Below are positions 8,180 through 16,767 of a stretch of 64,000 nucleotides of DNA, piece by piece. The position numbers and the translations under genes were made by a program. Each line of letters opens with the position of its first letter. The first letter of the stretch is position 1. The stretch lies in the NCBI RefSeq assembly GCF_009193255.1, contig NZ_WACG01000005.1:310001-374000 (forward strand), given 5' to 3'. The stretch comes from Arthrobacter koreensis (lineage in GTDB: Bacteria > Actinomycetota > Actinomycetes > Actinomycetales > Micrococcaceae). The notes under the pieces were generated by a model. That model was not told the origin of the DNA. It saw only the letters and a list, made by a program, of their open reading frames with translations, and ran no database searches.

Positions 8180-9264
8180 AGGGCTCGGACTTTCTGCCGG
8201 CGGACAATCCAGATGAAGAAGGGGGCGCCGATGAGCGCGGTGATGATGCCGACGTCGATCTCCGCCGGGCGGGCGACGACCCGGCCCAGCACATCCGCGG
8301 CCGTGACGAGCGCCGCTCCGGCGACGGCGGAGAAGGGCAGCAGCCAGCGGTGGTCCACCCCGGTGAGCAGCCGGCAGGCGTGCGGCACCATGAGGCCAAC
8401 GAAGGCAATCGGTCCGGTGACGGCGGTGGACGCGCCGCAGAGCAGCACGGCTCCCAGGGCGGCGGTGCCGCGGGCCAGCGCCACGCGTTCGCCCAGGCCG
8501 GCGGCCAGTTCGTCACCGAGGGCCAGGGAGTTCAGCGAGCGGGCCGTGACCAGGCAGACCAGGAATCCGACGGCGAGGAAGGGCAGCACCTGCCCGATTG
8601 CGTCGAAGGATCCGCCGCCCACGCCGCCAATCTGCCAGGACCGCACTCCCCCGGCGAGGTCATTCCGCGGGAGCACCACGGCGGAGATGAAGGAGGCCAG
8701 GGCCGCGGAGATCGCGGTGCCCGCCAGCGCGAGTTTCAGCGGGGTGGCGCCGCCGCGGCCCAGCGAGCCCACGGCGTAGACAAACAGCGCGGTGATGCCG
8801 GCGCCGAGGATCGCGGCCCAGACGAAGCTGTTGGCCGCGGTCAGGCCGAAGAACGCCATGCCCACCACCACGGCGAGGGAGGCGCCCATGTTCACGCCCA
8901 GGATGCCCGGGTCCGCCAGCGGGTTGCGGGTGACGCCCTGCATCACCGCTCCGGCCACGCCCAGCGCGGCACCGGCCAGCACGGCCAGCAGCGTGCGCGG
9001 AATCCGCTTGGCCACGGCGGCTTCGCTGAAGCCGTCCGCCGAGCCGCCCAGTGCGGCAAGAATGTCCGCCCACTCGACGTCGCGCGCCCCCACCGTCACG
9101 GAGGCCAGCATCAGCAGCCCCAGGATTACGACGGCGGCGGCGAGCCAGAGGGCGCGCAGCCGCCCCGGGCGCCGCGCCGCAGGCCCGGAGGTGAGGGACT
9201 CCGGGGAATCCTTTCCGGGTGCGGGTGCAGCGGCCGGGGCGGCTGAGCGGGACGGGGGTGTCAC
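8176..9264 (-). CDS. FecCD-family siderophore permease (first permease of the pair)
   Basis: 362 residues. After a Pro/Ala-rich N-terminal tail come about nine or ten membrane helices. The diagnostic run RIPRTLLAVLAGAALGVAGAVMQGVTRNPLADPG is near 100-135, and the coupling loop is SLALGDELAAGLG. It is paired with the similar permease downstream and overlaps both neighbours by 4 bp, giving strict co-translation. Confidence 0.92.
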   Translation of the reverse strand: MTPPSRSAAPAAAPAPGKDSPESLTSGPAARRPGRLRALWLAAAVVILGLLMLASVTVGARDVEWADILAALGGSADGFSEAAVAKRIPRTLLAVLAGAALGVAGAVMQGVTRNPLADPGILGVNMGASLAVVVGMAFFGLTAANSFVWAAILGAGITALFVYAVGSLGRGGATPLKLALAGTAISAALASFISAVVLPRNDLAGGVRSWQIGGVGGGSFDAIGQVLPFLAVGFLVCLVTARSLNSLALGDELAAGLGERVALARGTAALGAVLLCGASTAVTGPIAFVGLMVPHACRLLTGVDHRWLLPFSAVAGAALVTAADVLGRVVARPAEIDVGIITALIGAPFFIWIVRRQKVRAL

Positions 9265-10283
9265 TTGGCGGCGTCTGCTGCTTCTGCGAGCACCGTCAGG
9301 TAATCGTCCAGGACCCAGCTGATGGCCAGCGGGGTGGGGTTGGCTGCGGTGCCCAGCGGGTTGTCGCCGGGCAGGGTGACAATCGCGCCGTTGGCAACGG
9401 CGGGGATCTGGGAGAGCAGCGGATCCGACTCGAGGGCGGTGATCAGTTCTTCGCCGCCGTAGGTGACGATGATGTCCACGTCGCTGAAGGCATCGGCCTG
9501 CTCGGCGCTCTGGGTAAGGGAGAACTTCTCGGTTTCGGCGGAGGCCTTGGCGATGCTGTCTGCCACGCTCATGCCCAGGTCTTCGAAGAAGAGGGTGCGC
9601 GGGTCGTGCGTGGTGTAGAAGCTGACTTCGCTGAGGTCCGTGGTGTCCACGTGGGTCATGAACATGGCGGACTTGCCGGCCAGGGACGGGAACTTGGCGG
9701 CGGCGTCGGTCATTTCCTGTTCCAGGTCAGCGACCAGCTGCTCGCCTTCCTCGGCGAGGCCCAGAGCGGTGGAGTTGTACTCGATCATTTCGCGCCAGGA
9801 GGTGCCCCAGGCGGTTTCCGGGTAGGCGACCACGGGGGCGATTTCGCTCAGGGTGTCGTAGTCCTCCTGGGTCAGGCCGGAGTAGGCGGCCAGGATGACG
9901 TCCGGCTGGGTGTCGGCGACGGCTTCGAAGTCGATGCCGTCGTTCTCGTCGAAGAGCACCGGTGTTTCGCCGCCGAGTTCCTCGAGCTTTTCCTCGACCC
10001 ACGGGAGGATGCCGTCGCCGTCGTCGTCGCCGAAGTTCGCGGCGGCCATGCCCACGGGCACAATGCCCAGGGCCAGCGGTACTTCCTGGTTGGCCCAGTT
10101 GACGGTGGCGACGCGCTCGGGCTTCTCGTCAATGACGGTGGTGCCGAGGGCGTGTTCGATGGTGACGGTTTCCCAGTCGCCTTCGGGTGCGGCCTGGCTT
10201 TCCGCCGGAGTGGAGGCGCAGGCGGCGAGGGATGCGGTGAGCAGGGCGGCGGCTGAGAGCGCAGCGAGTTTGGAGGAGCGCAA
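9261..10283 (-). CDS. Iron-siderophore-binding lipoprotein (FepB/FecB type)
   Basis: 340 residues from a TTG start at 10283 with AAAGGAAA upstream. A lipoprotein signal peptide ends in LAAC, with lipidated Cys22. The body is a class III binding protein. Typical pieces are ERVATVNWANQEVPLALGIVPVGMA, DVILAAYSGLTQEDYDTLSEIAPVVAY and DIIVTYGGEELITALESDPLLSQIPAV. It catches a ferric chelate outside the membrane and hands it to the FecCD pair. As first gene of the operon it lies 80-100 bp downstream of a strong IdeR-type box, so iron repression is expected. The siderophore itself cannot be named. Confidence 0.93.
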   Translation of the reverse strand: MRSSKLAALSAAALLTASLAACASTPAESQAAPEGDWETVTIEHALGTTVIDEKPERVATVNWANQEVPLALGIVPVGMAAANFGDDDGDGILPWVEEKLEELGGETPVLFDENDGIDFEAVADTQPDVILAAYSGLTQEDYDTLSEIAPVVAYPETAWGTSWREMIEYNSTALGLAEEGEQLVADLEQEMTDAAAKFPSLAGKSAMFMTHVDTTDLSEVSFYTTHDPRTLFFEDLGMSVADSIAKASAETEKFSLTQSAEQADAFSDVDIIVTYGGEELITALESDPLLSQIPAVANGAIVTLPGDNPLGTAANPTPLAISWVLDDYLTVLAEAADAAK

Positions 10284-10363
10284 GAGTCGTTTCCTTTGAT
10301 GCAGGTGCGGGCCGGTCCCGGTTGGGCCGGCGGAAGCCTTCCTGCGACGCTCCGGATACGTGC

Positions 10364-10382
10364 TTAGGGCAGGCTAACCAAG
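10364..10382. promoter_or_regulatory. IdeR/DtxR-type iron box upstream of the siderophore operon
   Basis: TTAGGGCAGGCTAACCAAG matches the DtxR/IdeR consensus (TTAGGTTAGSCTAACCTAA) at 15 of 19 positions. A second, overlapping weaker match reads through GGTAACCCTAA to 10392. The site is about 80 bp upstream of the binding-protein start, where a repressor would cover the promoter in iron-rich cells. Confidence 0.8.
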
Positions 10383-10468
10383 GTAACCCTAAGCGACGTT
10401 TGCGGCTGGTGGGAAATTTGGTGACAGAAAGATGTCCTAATTAGCTGCCGGATGGATTTACCCCGCCG

Positions 10469-11452
10469 CTAGGACCAGTGCACCGGCACCGCGAGCCGGC
10501 GCTGTTCCGGGCCTGCCTGCGCGGACACCGGGAGGCCGCGCACTTCCAGGGCACGCAGTTCGAGCCGCCGCAGCAGCAGCTCAACCGCCTGCCGCCCCAC
10601 CTGGGTCCCATCCACGTCCACCGAGGGCACACCGGAGGAACCCAGTGCACGGGCGATCCGGGCGTCCCCGCTCACCACGAGGTCCTGCGGCACCCTGATG
10701 CCGCGCAGCTGCAGGGCATACATGAGTCCCAGGGCGATCGGTGCGGCATAGACCAGGACGGCGGTGGCGCGGGCGGCCAGCACGTCCTCAGCCAGGCGGA
10801 TGCCGCTCTCGGCCAGCGGAGGCAGCGGGCCAAGGAGCGTCAGCTCAGCCTTGCCTGCCAGGGCATCCTGCACCGCCTGGGCGCGCATGCTGTCCAGCCA
10901 GGAACCATCCGGTCCGCCCATGTATGCAATCCGGGTGTGTCCCCGGGCCGCGAACTCCGCGGCGAGTTCGCCGAAAGCAGCCGGGGTGTCCGCCAGCACC
11001 GAGGGGATACCGGAAAGTTCGCGCTCGATCAGTACGGTCGGCGCCAGGGACTCGGCGTGGCGGACCACCTCGGGGCAGGCCTGTGACGCGTTGAGGATCA
11101 GTCCGTCCACCTGGCTGGCCAGGCGTTCCAGGCCGGCGTTGCCCGCTGGCGAGGCCAGGTTGCTGACGGCGATGGTCAGGTGGTTGCCGGATTCCTCAGC
11201 AGCTGCCTGGGCGCCTTCGATGATCGGGGCGAAGAAGGTGTTCTGCAGGCTGGGCACCACCAGCGCCAACAGTCCGGTGCGGCCGCGGGCCAGGGCCCGG
11301 GCAATGCGGCTCGGCTGGAAGCCAAGGGAGTCTGCGGCGGCACGGACCCGCTCAATGGTGTCCCGGGCTACCAGTTCCGGCCGGGCGAGGGCACGGGAAG
11401 CGGTCGCCTTCGACACGCCGGCCAGCACGGCGACGTCGTCCAGTGTTGCCAT
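10469..11452 (-). CDS. LacI-family transcriptional regulator
   Basis: 327 residues. The N-terminal helix-turn-helix (LDDVAVLAGVSKATASRALARPELV, 4-28) and hinge helix (PSRIARALARG) are textbook LacI. A periplasmic-binding-like effector domain follows (GLLALVVPSLQNTFFAPIIEGA onwards). It is divergent from the polyamine-type ABC operor at 11613, so it most likely represses that operon and itself from the shared 160-bp gap, where a dyad is found at 11559-11578. The inducer is unknown and would presumably be the transported compound. Confidence 0.9.
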   Translation of the reverse strand: MATLDDVAVLAGVSKATASRALARPELVARDTIERVRAAADSLGFQPSRIARALARGRTGLLALVVPSLQNTFFAPIIEGAQAAAEESGNHLTIAVSNLASPAGNAGLERLASQVDGLILNASQACPEVVRHAESLAPTVLIERELSGIPSVLADTPAAFGELAAEFAARGHTRIAYMGGPDGSWLDSMRAQAVQDALAGKAELTLLGPLPPLAESGIRLAEDVLAARATAVLVYAAPIALGLMYALQLRGIRVPQDLVVSGDARIARALGSSGVPSVDVDGTQVGRQAVELLLRRLELRALEVRGLPVSAQAGPEQRRLAVPVHWS

Positions 11453-11558
11453 CAGTTCCCCCCTCTTCTAGGCCGCAATCATAGCCGTGACGTGGGAACA
11501 CGACAGCTTGTGAAGTCCGGTAACAATGCTGAAACACGATCCTACTAGGCTAGGGTGC

Positions 11559-11578
11559 AATCGGTTCCACAACCGGTT
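11559..11578. promoter_or_regulatory. Candidate LacI-family operator
   Basis: AATCGGTT (11559-11566) and AACCGGTT (11571-11578) form an inverted repeat with one mismatch around CCAC. It sits 35 bp upstream of the first transporter gene and 107 bp upstream of the divergent regulator gene. The CG-centred arms suit LacI-type proteins. The assignment to this regulator is inference. Confidence 0.45.
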
Positions 11579-11612
11579 TCATCACTCCATTCGAATTCGG
11601 GGATATCGCCTT

Positions 11613-12434
11613 ATGCTGCGCAGACCCAAGCTCCTGCTTGCACCGGGGGCCATAGTTCTGGTGCTGGGATTCGCCATCCCCGCGCTGGTAATGCTCTTCA
11701 GTCCGCCCGGCACCGGCCCGGGTGAAGTTTTCGCCCGTCTCTGGCAGATGCTTGGCGACCCCTATGACCTGGCCATCATTGGACGCACGCTGTTCTTCGG
11801 TCTCACGGTTACGGCGCTCTGCATTGTCCTTGGCTTCCCCATCGCGTTCCTGCTGGCCCGGTCCACCTCCCGCTTCGCCGGGGTCTGGCTGGCCCTGGCC
11901 ATCTTCCCGCTGCTGCTGAGCAACGTGGTGCGCACGTTCGGCTGGCTGGTGATCCTGGGCAGCAACGGTGCCGTTGGCCAGCTGATCGTCTGGCTGGGCC
12001 TCAGCGAGCGCGGACCGCAGCTGCTTTACACGCCGCTGGCGGTCATCCTGGGCATGCTGCAGCTGTTCCTGCCGCTGGCGATCATCACCTGCTATTCGGC
12101 AATCGCGCAGGTGGACAAGAACCTCGACGACGCCGCCCGCGGCCTGGGCGCGTCCCGCACCCGCACGCTGTGGAGCGTGGTGGTGCCGCTGTCCCTGCCC
12201 GGCGTCGTCGTGTCCGCCACGCTGGTCTTTGCCGGCGCGGCCACCGCCTACACCACCCCGTACCTGCTCGGCGGCACCGGACAGCGGGTGCTTTCCACCC
12301 AGCTGTTCACCTATTCCTCCGTGACCGTGAACTGGGAAGCGGCCTCGGCCACGGCCCTGGTCATGACCGTGCTGGTCTTCGCGGTCTCCGGCCTGTCCTC
12401 CGCCCTCGGATCACGTAAGGGGAGGGTCGAATGA
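11613..12434 (+). CDS. ABC transporter permease, PotB type
   Basis: 273 residues from ATG 11613. An upstream in-frame ATG at 11526 lies inside the regulatory gap and would add a non-membrane tail, so it was not used. Six membrane helices are visible. The EAA coupling loop is DDAARGLGASRTRTLWSVVVPLSLPG near 195-220. It belongs to the spermidine/putrescine-thiamine-iron permease branch. It overlaps the second permease gene by 4 bp (ATGA). With the downstream enzyme being an adenosine-deaminase-family protein, the substrate may be a purine-like or aminated compound rather than a polyamine, but that is inference. Confidence 0.88.
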   Translation: MLRRPKLLLAPGAIVLVLGFAIPALVMLFSPPGTGPGEVFARLWQMLGDPYDLAIIGRTLFFGLTVTALCIVLGFPIAFLLARSTSRFAGVWLALAIFPLLLSNVVRTFGWLVILGSNGAVGQLIVWLGLSERGPQLLYTPLAVILGMLQLFLPLAIITCYSAIAQVDKNLDDAARGLGASRTRTLWSVVVPLSLPGVVVSATLVFAGAATAYTTPYLLGGTGQRVLSTQLFTYSSVTVNWEAASATALVMTVLVFAVSGLSSALGSRKGRVE

Positions 12435-13225
12435 GAACCCGTCCAGTCCTGCTCAGCCTTGCGGTGGTCGGCTACCTCGTGATGATCGTGCCGATCCTGT
12501 TCGTAGTCCTGACCTCCTTTACCGCCGGACGCTCCCTGGCCTTTCCGCCGTCGGGCTTCTCCCTGCAGTGGTTCGAAAAGGCGCTCTCCTACGCCCCGTT
12601 CATGGACTCGCTTGTCTCTTCGCTGCTGCTGGCCGTGGTTGCCACCGTGCTGGCCCTGCTGCTCGGCGTGCCGGCGGCCCTGGCCATTGCGCGCAGCCGG
12701 TTCGCGGCGAAGGGCGCGGTCCAGACGTTCTTCGCCTCCCCGCTGATCGTGCCGGAGCTGGTGATCGGGCTGGCGCTGTACCAGCAGCTGGTGATCGCGC
12801 TGCGTGCGGACACCTTCTGGGTCCTGCTGCTGGGCCACGTGGTGATCCTCATGCCGTACACCGTCCGGGTCACCGGTTCCACCCTGGTGCTCAGCGACCT
12901 GAGCATCGAAGACGCGGCCCGCGGGCTGGGTGCGACGCCGCTGCACACCTTCCGCACCGTGACGCTGCCGCTGATGCGTCCGGGCCTGATCTCCGCGGCG
13001 CTGCTGAGCTTCATCACCTCGTTCAACAACGTGCCGCTGTCCCTGCTGCTGCAGAGCCGGGACTTCAGTACCTTCCCCATCACCATGCTGGATTACGTCC
13101 AGCAGTCCTACGACCCCATGATCGCGGCCATGTCCACGCTGATCATGGCCGGAACAGTCGTCATCGCCATTCTTGCCGAGCGGACCGTGGGCTTCGCCAA
13201 AATCTTCGGAGGTATCAACTCGTGA
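12431..13225 (+). CDS. ABC transporter permease, PotC type
   Basis: 264 residues and six membrane helices. The EAA loop is EDAARGLGATPLHTFRTVTLPLMRPG near 159-184. It pairs with the product of 11613-12434. Its stop TGA overlaps the GTG start of the ATPase gene (GTGA), so the three genes are translationally coupled. Confidence 0.9.
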   Translation: MRTRPVLLSLAVVGYLVMIVPILFVVLTSFTAGRSLAFPPSGFSLQWFEKALSYAPFMDSLVSSLLLAVVATVLALLLGVPAALAIARSRFAAKGAVQTFFASPLIVPELVIGLALYQQLVIALRADTFWVLLLGHVVILMPYTVRVTGSTLVLSDLSIEDAARGLGATPLHTFRTVTLPLMRPGLISAALLSFITSFNNVPLSLLLQSRDFSTFPITMLDYVQQSYDPMIAAMSTLIMAGTVVIAILAERTVGFAKIFGGINS

Positions 13226-14247
13226 GCACGCCCGCAGCAGAATTCGTGAACGTGAGCCAGAACTACGGCTCCTCCCTGGCCGTGGACTCCATCAACCTCC
13301 AGATCGAGGAAGGCAAGCTCACCACCCTCCTGGGCCCCAGCGGCTGCGGCAAGACCACCAGCCTGCGGATGCTTGCCGGGTACCTGCAGCCCACCGCGGG
13401 GCAGATCATCATCGGCGGCTCCGATGCCACGCGGCTGCCGCCGGAGAAGCGGAACCTGGGCATGGTTTTCCAGTCCTACGCCCTCTTCCCGCACCTGAGC
13501 ATCGCGGACAACGTGGGCTACGGGCTGAAGCTGCGCAAGGTCCCGGCCGCCGAGCGGAAGGCCCGCATCACCGAGTGCCTGGACATGGTGGGGCTGGGGC
13601 ACCTGGCCAGCCGTAAGCCCAAGGCGCTCTCCGGCGGGCAGCAGCAGCGCGTGGCGCTGGCCCGGGCCATCGCCATCCGCCCGCGGCTGCTGCTGCTCGA
13701 TGAGCCGCTCTCCAACCTCGATGCCCGGCTGCGCGTGCAGATGCGCGCCGAAATCCGCCGCATCCAGGCCGAAACCGGCCTGACCGTGGTGCTGGTGACG
13801 CATGACCAGGACGAAGCGCTGGAAATGTCCGATTCCATGGTGGTGATGCGCGCCGGCAAAATCGAACAGACGGGATCCCCGTCCGAGGTTTTCACCGCGC
13901 CGGCCAGCCGGTTCGTCGCCGACTTCCTGGGCTACGAGAACTTCCTGGAGCTGCCCGGCCGCGGCCTGGTGACCATCCGCCCGGAGCATCTGCACCTCGC
14001 CTCCGCGGACTCGGTGCACGACGCCGGCGGGCTGGATGTTCCTGCTGTGGTCACCTCGGTGGCCTACCGCGGAACGGACGAGATCCTCACGGTGGACGCT
14101 GCCGGAACGGTGCTGAAGGTTTCCGTGCACCGCAACTCGCAGACTGCGGCGCTTCCCGCGCTTCGCCCCGGAGACCCGGTGCGGGTCACCGCCTCCGGCG
14201 GGGACATCGTGGCACTGCCCGCCGACGTCGTTCCTTCCGCCGCCTAG
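13222..14247 (+). CDS. ABC transporter ATP-binding protein, PotA type
   Basis: 341 residues from GTG 13222 with CGGAGGT at 13207-13213. Walker A GPSGCGKTT (K44), signature LSGGQQQRVALARAI near 135 and Walker B LLLDEPLSNLDA near 155 are all intact. A C-terminal TOBE-like region (about 245-335) follows, as in PotA/MalK/FbpC ATPases that can be regulated by substrate. It energises the PotB/PotC-type permeases. Confidence 0.92.
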   Translation: MSTPAAEFVNVSQNYGSSLAVDSINLQIEEGKLTTLLGPSGCGKTTSLRMLAGYLQPTAGQIIIGGSDATRLPPEKRNLGMVFQSYALFPHLSIADNVGYGLKLRKVPAAERKARITECLDMVGLGHLASRKPKALSGGQQQRVALARAIAIRPRLLLLDEPLSNLDARLRVQMRAEIRRIQAETGLTVVLVTHDQDEALEMSDSMVVMRAGKIEQTGSPSEVFTAPASRFVADFLGYENFLELPGRGLVTIRPEHLHLASADSVHDAGGLDVPAVVTSVAYRGTDEILTVDAAGTVLKVSVHRNSQTAALPALRPGDPVRVTASGGDIVALPADVVPSAA

Positions 14248-14366
14248 ACCGGACGGGAGCCGCCGGATTGTCCCCCCCAACCGGCGCCTTCCGTCCTCCC
14301 CCATCCCCGTATTGCCCTGAACCTACGCGGCACAGCTGTGCCGGGTACCACCGAAAGGAAATCCCC

Positions 14367-15437
14367 ATGTCCCTCCCCCGCAACCGTGCAGCGAAATTCT
14401 CCGTTGCCGCCGTCGCCGCCGCACTGCTCCTGTCCGGCTGCGGCTCGGATTCATCCTCCGACGCCGAGTCCAAGACACTGGTGCTCAGCGCGTTCCCGTT
14501 CGGCGCGGAAGCGTTCGAGGAAGCCGTGGTGAAGCCTTTCGAGGAAAAGACCGGCATCACCGTTGAAATCGAGACGGGATCCAACGCGGACCGCCTCTCC
14601 TCGCTGGAACTGGCCGGCGGCGACTCCGGTGTGGACGTCATGCTGATGTCCGACTTCTATGCCGCCATGGGCGAAGAGAAGGACCTGTTCCAGGCCGTGA
14701 ACGCGGAGAAGGTGCCCAATCTGGAGAACATCGCGGACTTTGCCGTCTCGGATGACTTCTCCGGTCCGTCCTACAGCTACCAGCTCAACGGCGTGCTGTA
14801 CCGCACCGGAGACGTCTCCGCTGAGGAAGCCGCCAGCTGGGACCTCTATGGGGACGCCGACTACGCCGGCCGGGTGGCCTTCCCGGACATTTCCACCACC
14901 GGCGGCCAGCTCTCCGTGACCGGTGTGGCGGACACCTACGGGCAGGACCCGTATGACATCGACGCTGCCCTGGAAGCGATCGGCGGCTGGTCCCCGAACA
15001 TCCTGAAGTTCGTCTCCTCCTCCACCGAGATCACCAACCTGCTGGTGCAGGGCGAGATTGTTGCCTCCCCCACGCTGAACGGTTTCGCCACGGACCTGAT
15101 CGAAAACGGCGAGCCGGTGGCCTGGACCGCCACGGATGAAGGCCGCTACATGGCCACCAACCGGGTGCTGATCCCCTCCGGTGCCAAGAACGTGGACGCC
15201 GCTCATGAGTTCATCGACTACCTGCTCTCCGCCGAAGCGCAGACCGCTTCGGCCGAGCTGGTGGGCGATCTGCCGGTGAACCCGGAGGCCACCGTTCCGG
15301 ATTCGCTGACGGCCGTGGTGGGCGACATCGCCGAGGATCCGATCGCCGCAGGTTTCTCCACCCTGGACTTCCCCACCATCGTGGCCAACTACGACACCTG
15401 GGTTGACCGCTTTGCCCGGGAAGCTTCGTCCAAGTAA
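14367..15437 (+). CDS. Extracellular solute-binding lipoprotein, PotD/PotF-like
   Basis: 356 residues from ATG 14367 with GAAAGGAA just upstream. A lipoprotein signal ends LLSGC, with Cys25. The body is a type II periplasmic-binding fold: LVLSAFPFGAEAFEEAVVKPFEEKTGITVEIETGSNADRLS at the start, and the C-terminal IPSGAKNVDAAHEFIDYLLSAEAQ. It supplies the PotABC-like permease. The 119-bp gap before it holds no clear terminator, so it is probably in the same transcript. A strong terminator follows at 15445. Confidence 0.88.
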   Translation: MSLPRNRAAKFSVAAVAAALLLSGCGSDSSSDAESKTLVLSAFPFGAEAFEEAVVKPFEEKTGITVEIETGSNADRLSSLELAGGDSGVDVMLMSDFYAAMGEEKDLFQAVNAEKVPNLENIADFAVSDDFSGPSYSYQLNGVLYRTGDVSAEEAASWDLYGDADYAGRVAFPDISTTGGQLSVTGVADTYGQDPYDIDAALEAIGGWSPNILKFVSSSTEITNLLVQGEIVASPTLNGFATDLIENGEPVAWTATDEGRYMATNRVLIPSGAKNVDAAHEFIDYLLSAEAQTASAELVGDLPVNPEATVPDSLTAVVGDIAEDPIAAGFSTLDFPTIVANYDTWVDRFAREASSK

Positions 15438-15444
15438 TTTCCGC

Positions 15445-15493
15445 GGGTTCCGGTCCCGGCTTTCCGCGCCGGAACCGGAACCCGTTCGTTTTT
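15445..15493 (+). terminator. Intrinsic terminator after the ABC operon
   Basis: Arms GGGTTCCGGT (15445-15454) and ACCGGAACCC (15474-15483) are exact inverse complements, with an inner CGG/CCG pair. A T-run follows at 15489-15493. It partly separates the transporter operon from the deaminase-family gene. Confidence 0.8.
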
Positions 15494-15552
15494 CCCGCAT
15501 TGCCGCCTTTTCCTATTTCCCGCATTCTCCGCAGCACTGAAAGCCAGGACGC

Positions 15553-16701
15553 ATGACCACCGAGACCTCTTCCGAGACAACAGCAGCCACCGAGTCCACA
15601 GCCCTGCACGAGTTCGCTGCCCGCATTCCGAAAACGGACCTGCACTGCCACCTCATCGGCACCGTGCGTGCTTCCACGTTCGCCGATCTGGCTGCCAAGG
15701 CCGGATTGGTGCTGCCGGAGGATCCGGAGATGATCTTCGCGAACATCTCCTCGGTGATGCGGGACTTCACGCCGTATGAGAATGCCCGGATTCCGATCGT
15801 GGAGGACTACTCGCTGGACCCCTCGGGGGACCGGTATTCGCTCTTCCAGGCCTCGGAGTGGGTCATGCAGGCCCTGACCGAGGCGGAAGACCTGACCCGC
15901 ATCACCTACGAAGCGTTCGAAGCGGCGCACCGCACCAGCAACACCCGGCACCTGGAACTGTTCATCGATGACGTTCCCCCCGCCCTGAAGGAACTGGGAT
16001 ACGCCGGTTGCATCGAGGCCTACGCGGAGGGCATCCGGCAGGCCGAACGGGACTTCGGCATGAGCGGCCGGCTGATTGTCGGCATCGACCGCAGCAAGGA
16101 CGGCGCCTACGCCGTGCGCCGGGTCCAGCAGATCCTGAACGCCCCGCATGAGTACGTGGTGGGCATCGGGCTCGACAACCTTGAAACGGCCGGGCCGCCG
16201 GAGCGGTTCGAAGCCGCCTACCAGCTCGCCGGCCGGGGCGGGCTGAAGCGCACCGCGCATTCCTCCGAGCACGCCCCGGTGGCTGTCAACACCATCACCT
16301 GCCTGGACGTGCTGGGCTGCGACCGGATTGATCACGGCTACTTTGTGATGGAGGACGACGCCGTCATCGCCCGGATGCGCGAGGACCAGGTCCCGTTCAC
16401 GGGCATCTTCACCACCTCCCGGCGGTCCTGGCGGCCGTGGCGCCGCGCCTCGATCAAGGCCATGGTGGACGCCGGCCTGAACGTCATCCTTGCGTCCGAT
16501 GATCCGGGGATGTTCCCCACCACCCTGGCCAACGAATACCGGATCGCCGTGGACGACCTGGGCCTGGACCGGGCCTGGCTGCGGAAGTCAGCGCTGGCCG
16601 GCGTGGATGCCTGCTGGCTCCCGGAGCCGGAGAAGGCCGCACTGAAGGCCTCCATGACGGCAGAGATTGATGCGCTGGAGCAGGAGCTGTTCGGCGCTTA
16701 A
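15553..16701 (+). CDS. Divergent adenosine-deaminase-family amidohydrolase
   Basis: 382 residues. Metal ligands and catalytic residues of the family are present: H31-x-H33 (DLHCHLIGT), H236 (TAHSSEH, where the usual form is T-A-H-A-G-E), E239, the H261 region (DRIDHGY) and D316-D317 (SDDPGMF). The family deaminates adenosine, adenine or related 6-aminopurines. The segment after DHGY normally reads C-P-x-S-N, but here it is FTTSRRSWRPWRRASI, unlike the common adenosine or adenine deaminases, so the substrate may differ. It follows the LacI-controlled ABC importer in the same direction, 115 bp on and past a terminator, suggesting it acts on the imported compound. Confidence 0.82.
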   Translation: MTTETSSETTAATESTALHEFAARIPKTDLHCHLIGTVRASTFADLAAKAGLVLPEDPEMIFANISSVMRDFTPYENARIPIVEDYSLDPSGDRYSLFQASEWVMQALTEAEDLTRITYEAFEAAHRTSNTRHLELFIDDVPPALKELGYAGCIEAYAEGIRQAERDFGMSGRLIVGIDRSKDGAYAVRRVQQILNAPHEYVVGIGLDNLETAGPPERFEAAYQLAGRGGLKRTAHSSEHAPVAVNTITCLDVLGCDRIDHGYFVMEDDAVIARMREDQVPFTGIFTTSRRSWRPWRRASIKAMVDAGLNVILASDDPGMFPTTLANEYRIAVDDLGLDRAWLRKSALAGVDACWLPEPEKAALKASMTAEIDALEQELFGA

Positions 16702-16725
16702 CCAGCCCCCCGCGGTTGGTTAACT

Positions 16726-16757
16726 TAGGGGCACTGGTCTTGCGCCCAGTGCCCCTA
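16726..16757. terminator. Bidirectional hairpin terminator between convergent genes
   Basis: Arms TAGGGGCACTGG (16726-16737) and CCAGTGCCCCTA (16746-16757) are perfect inverse complements around an eight-base loop. It sits between the stop codons of the deaminase-family gene and the leftward gene at 16768. Confidence 0.75.
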
Positions 16758-16767
16758 TTGATGGTTC

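Noticed and set aside
8350-10256. Long plus-strand frames opposite the siderophore operon
   Set aside because: Gly/His/Gln-rich antisense shadows. The opposite strand carries clear FecCD and binding-protein genes joined by 4-bp overlaps.
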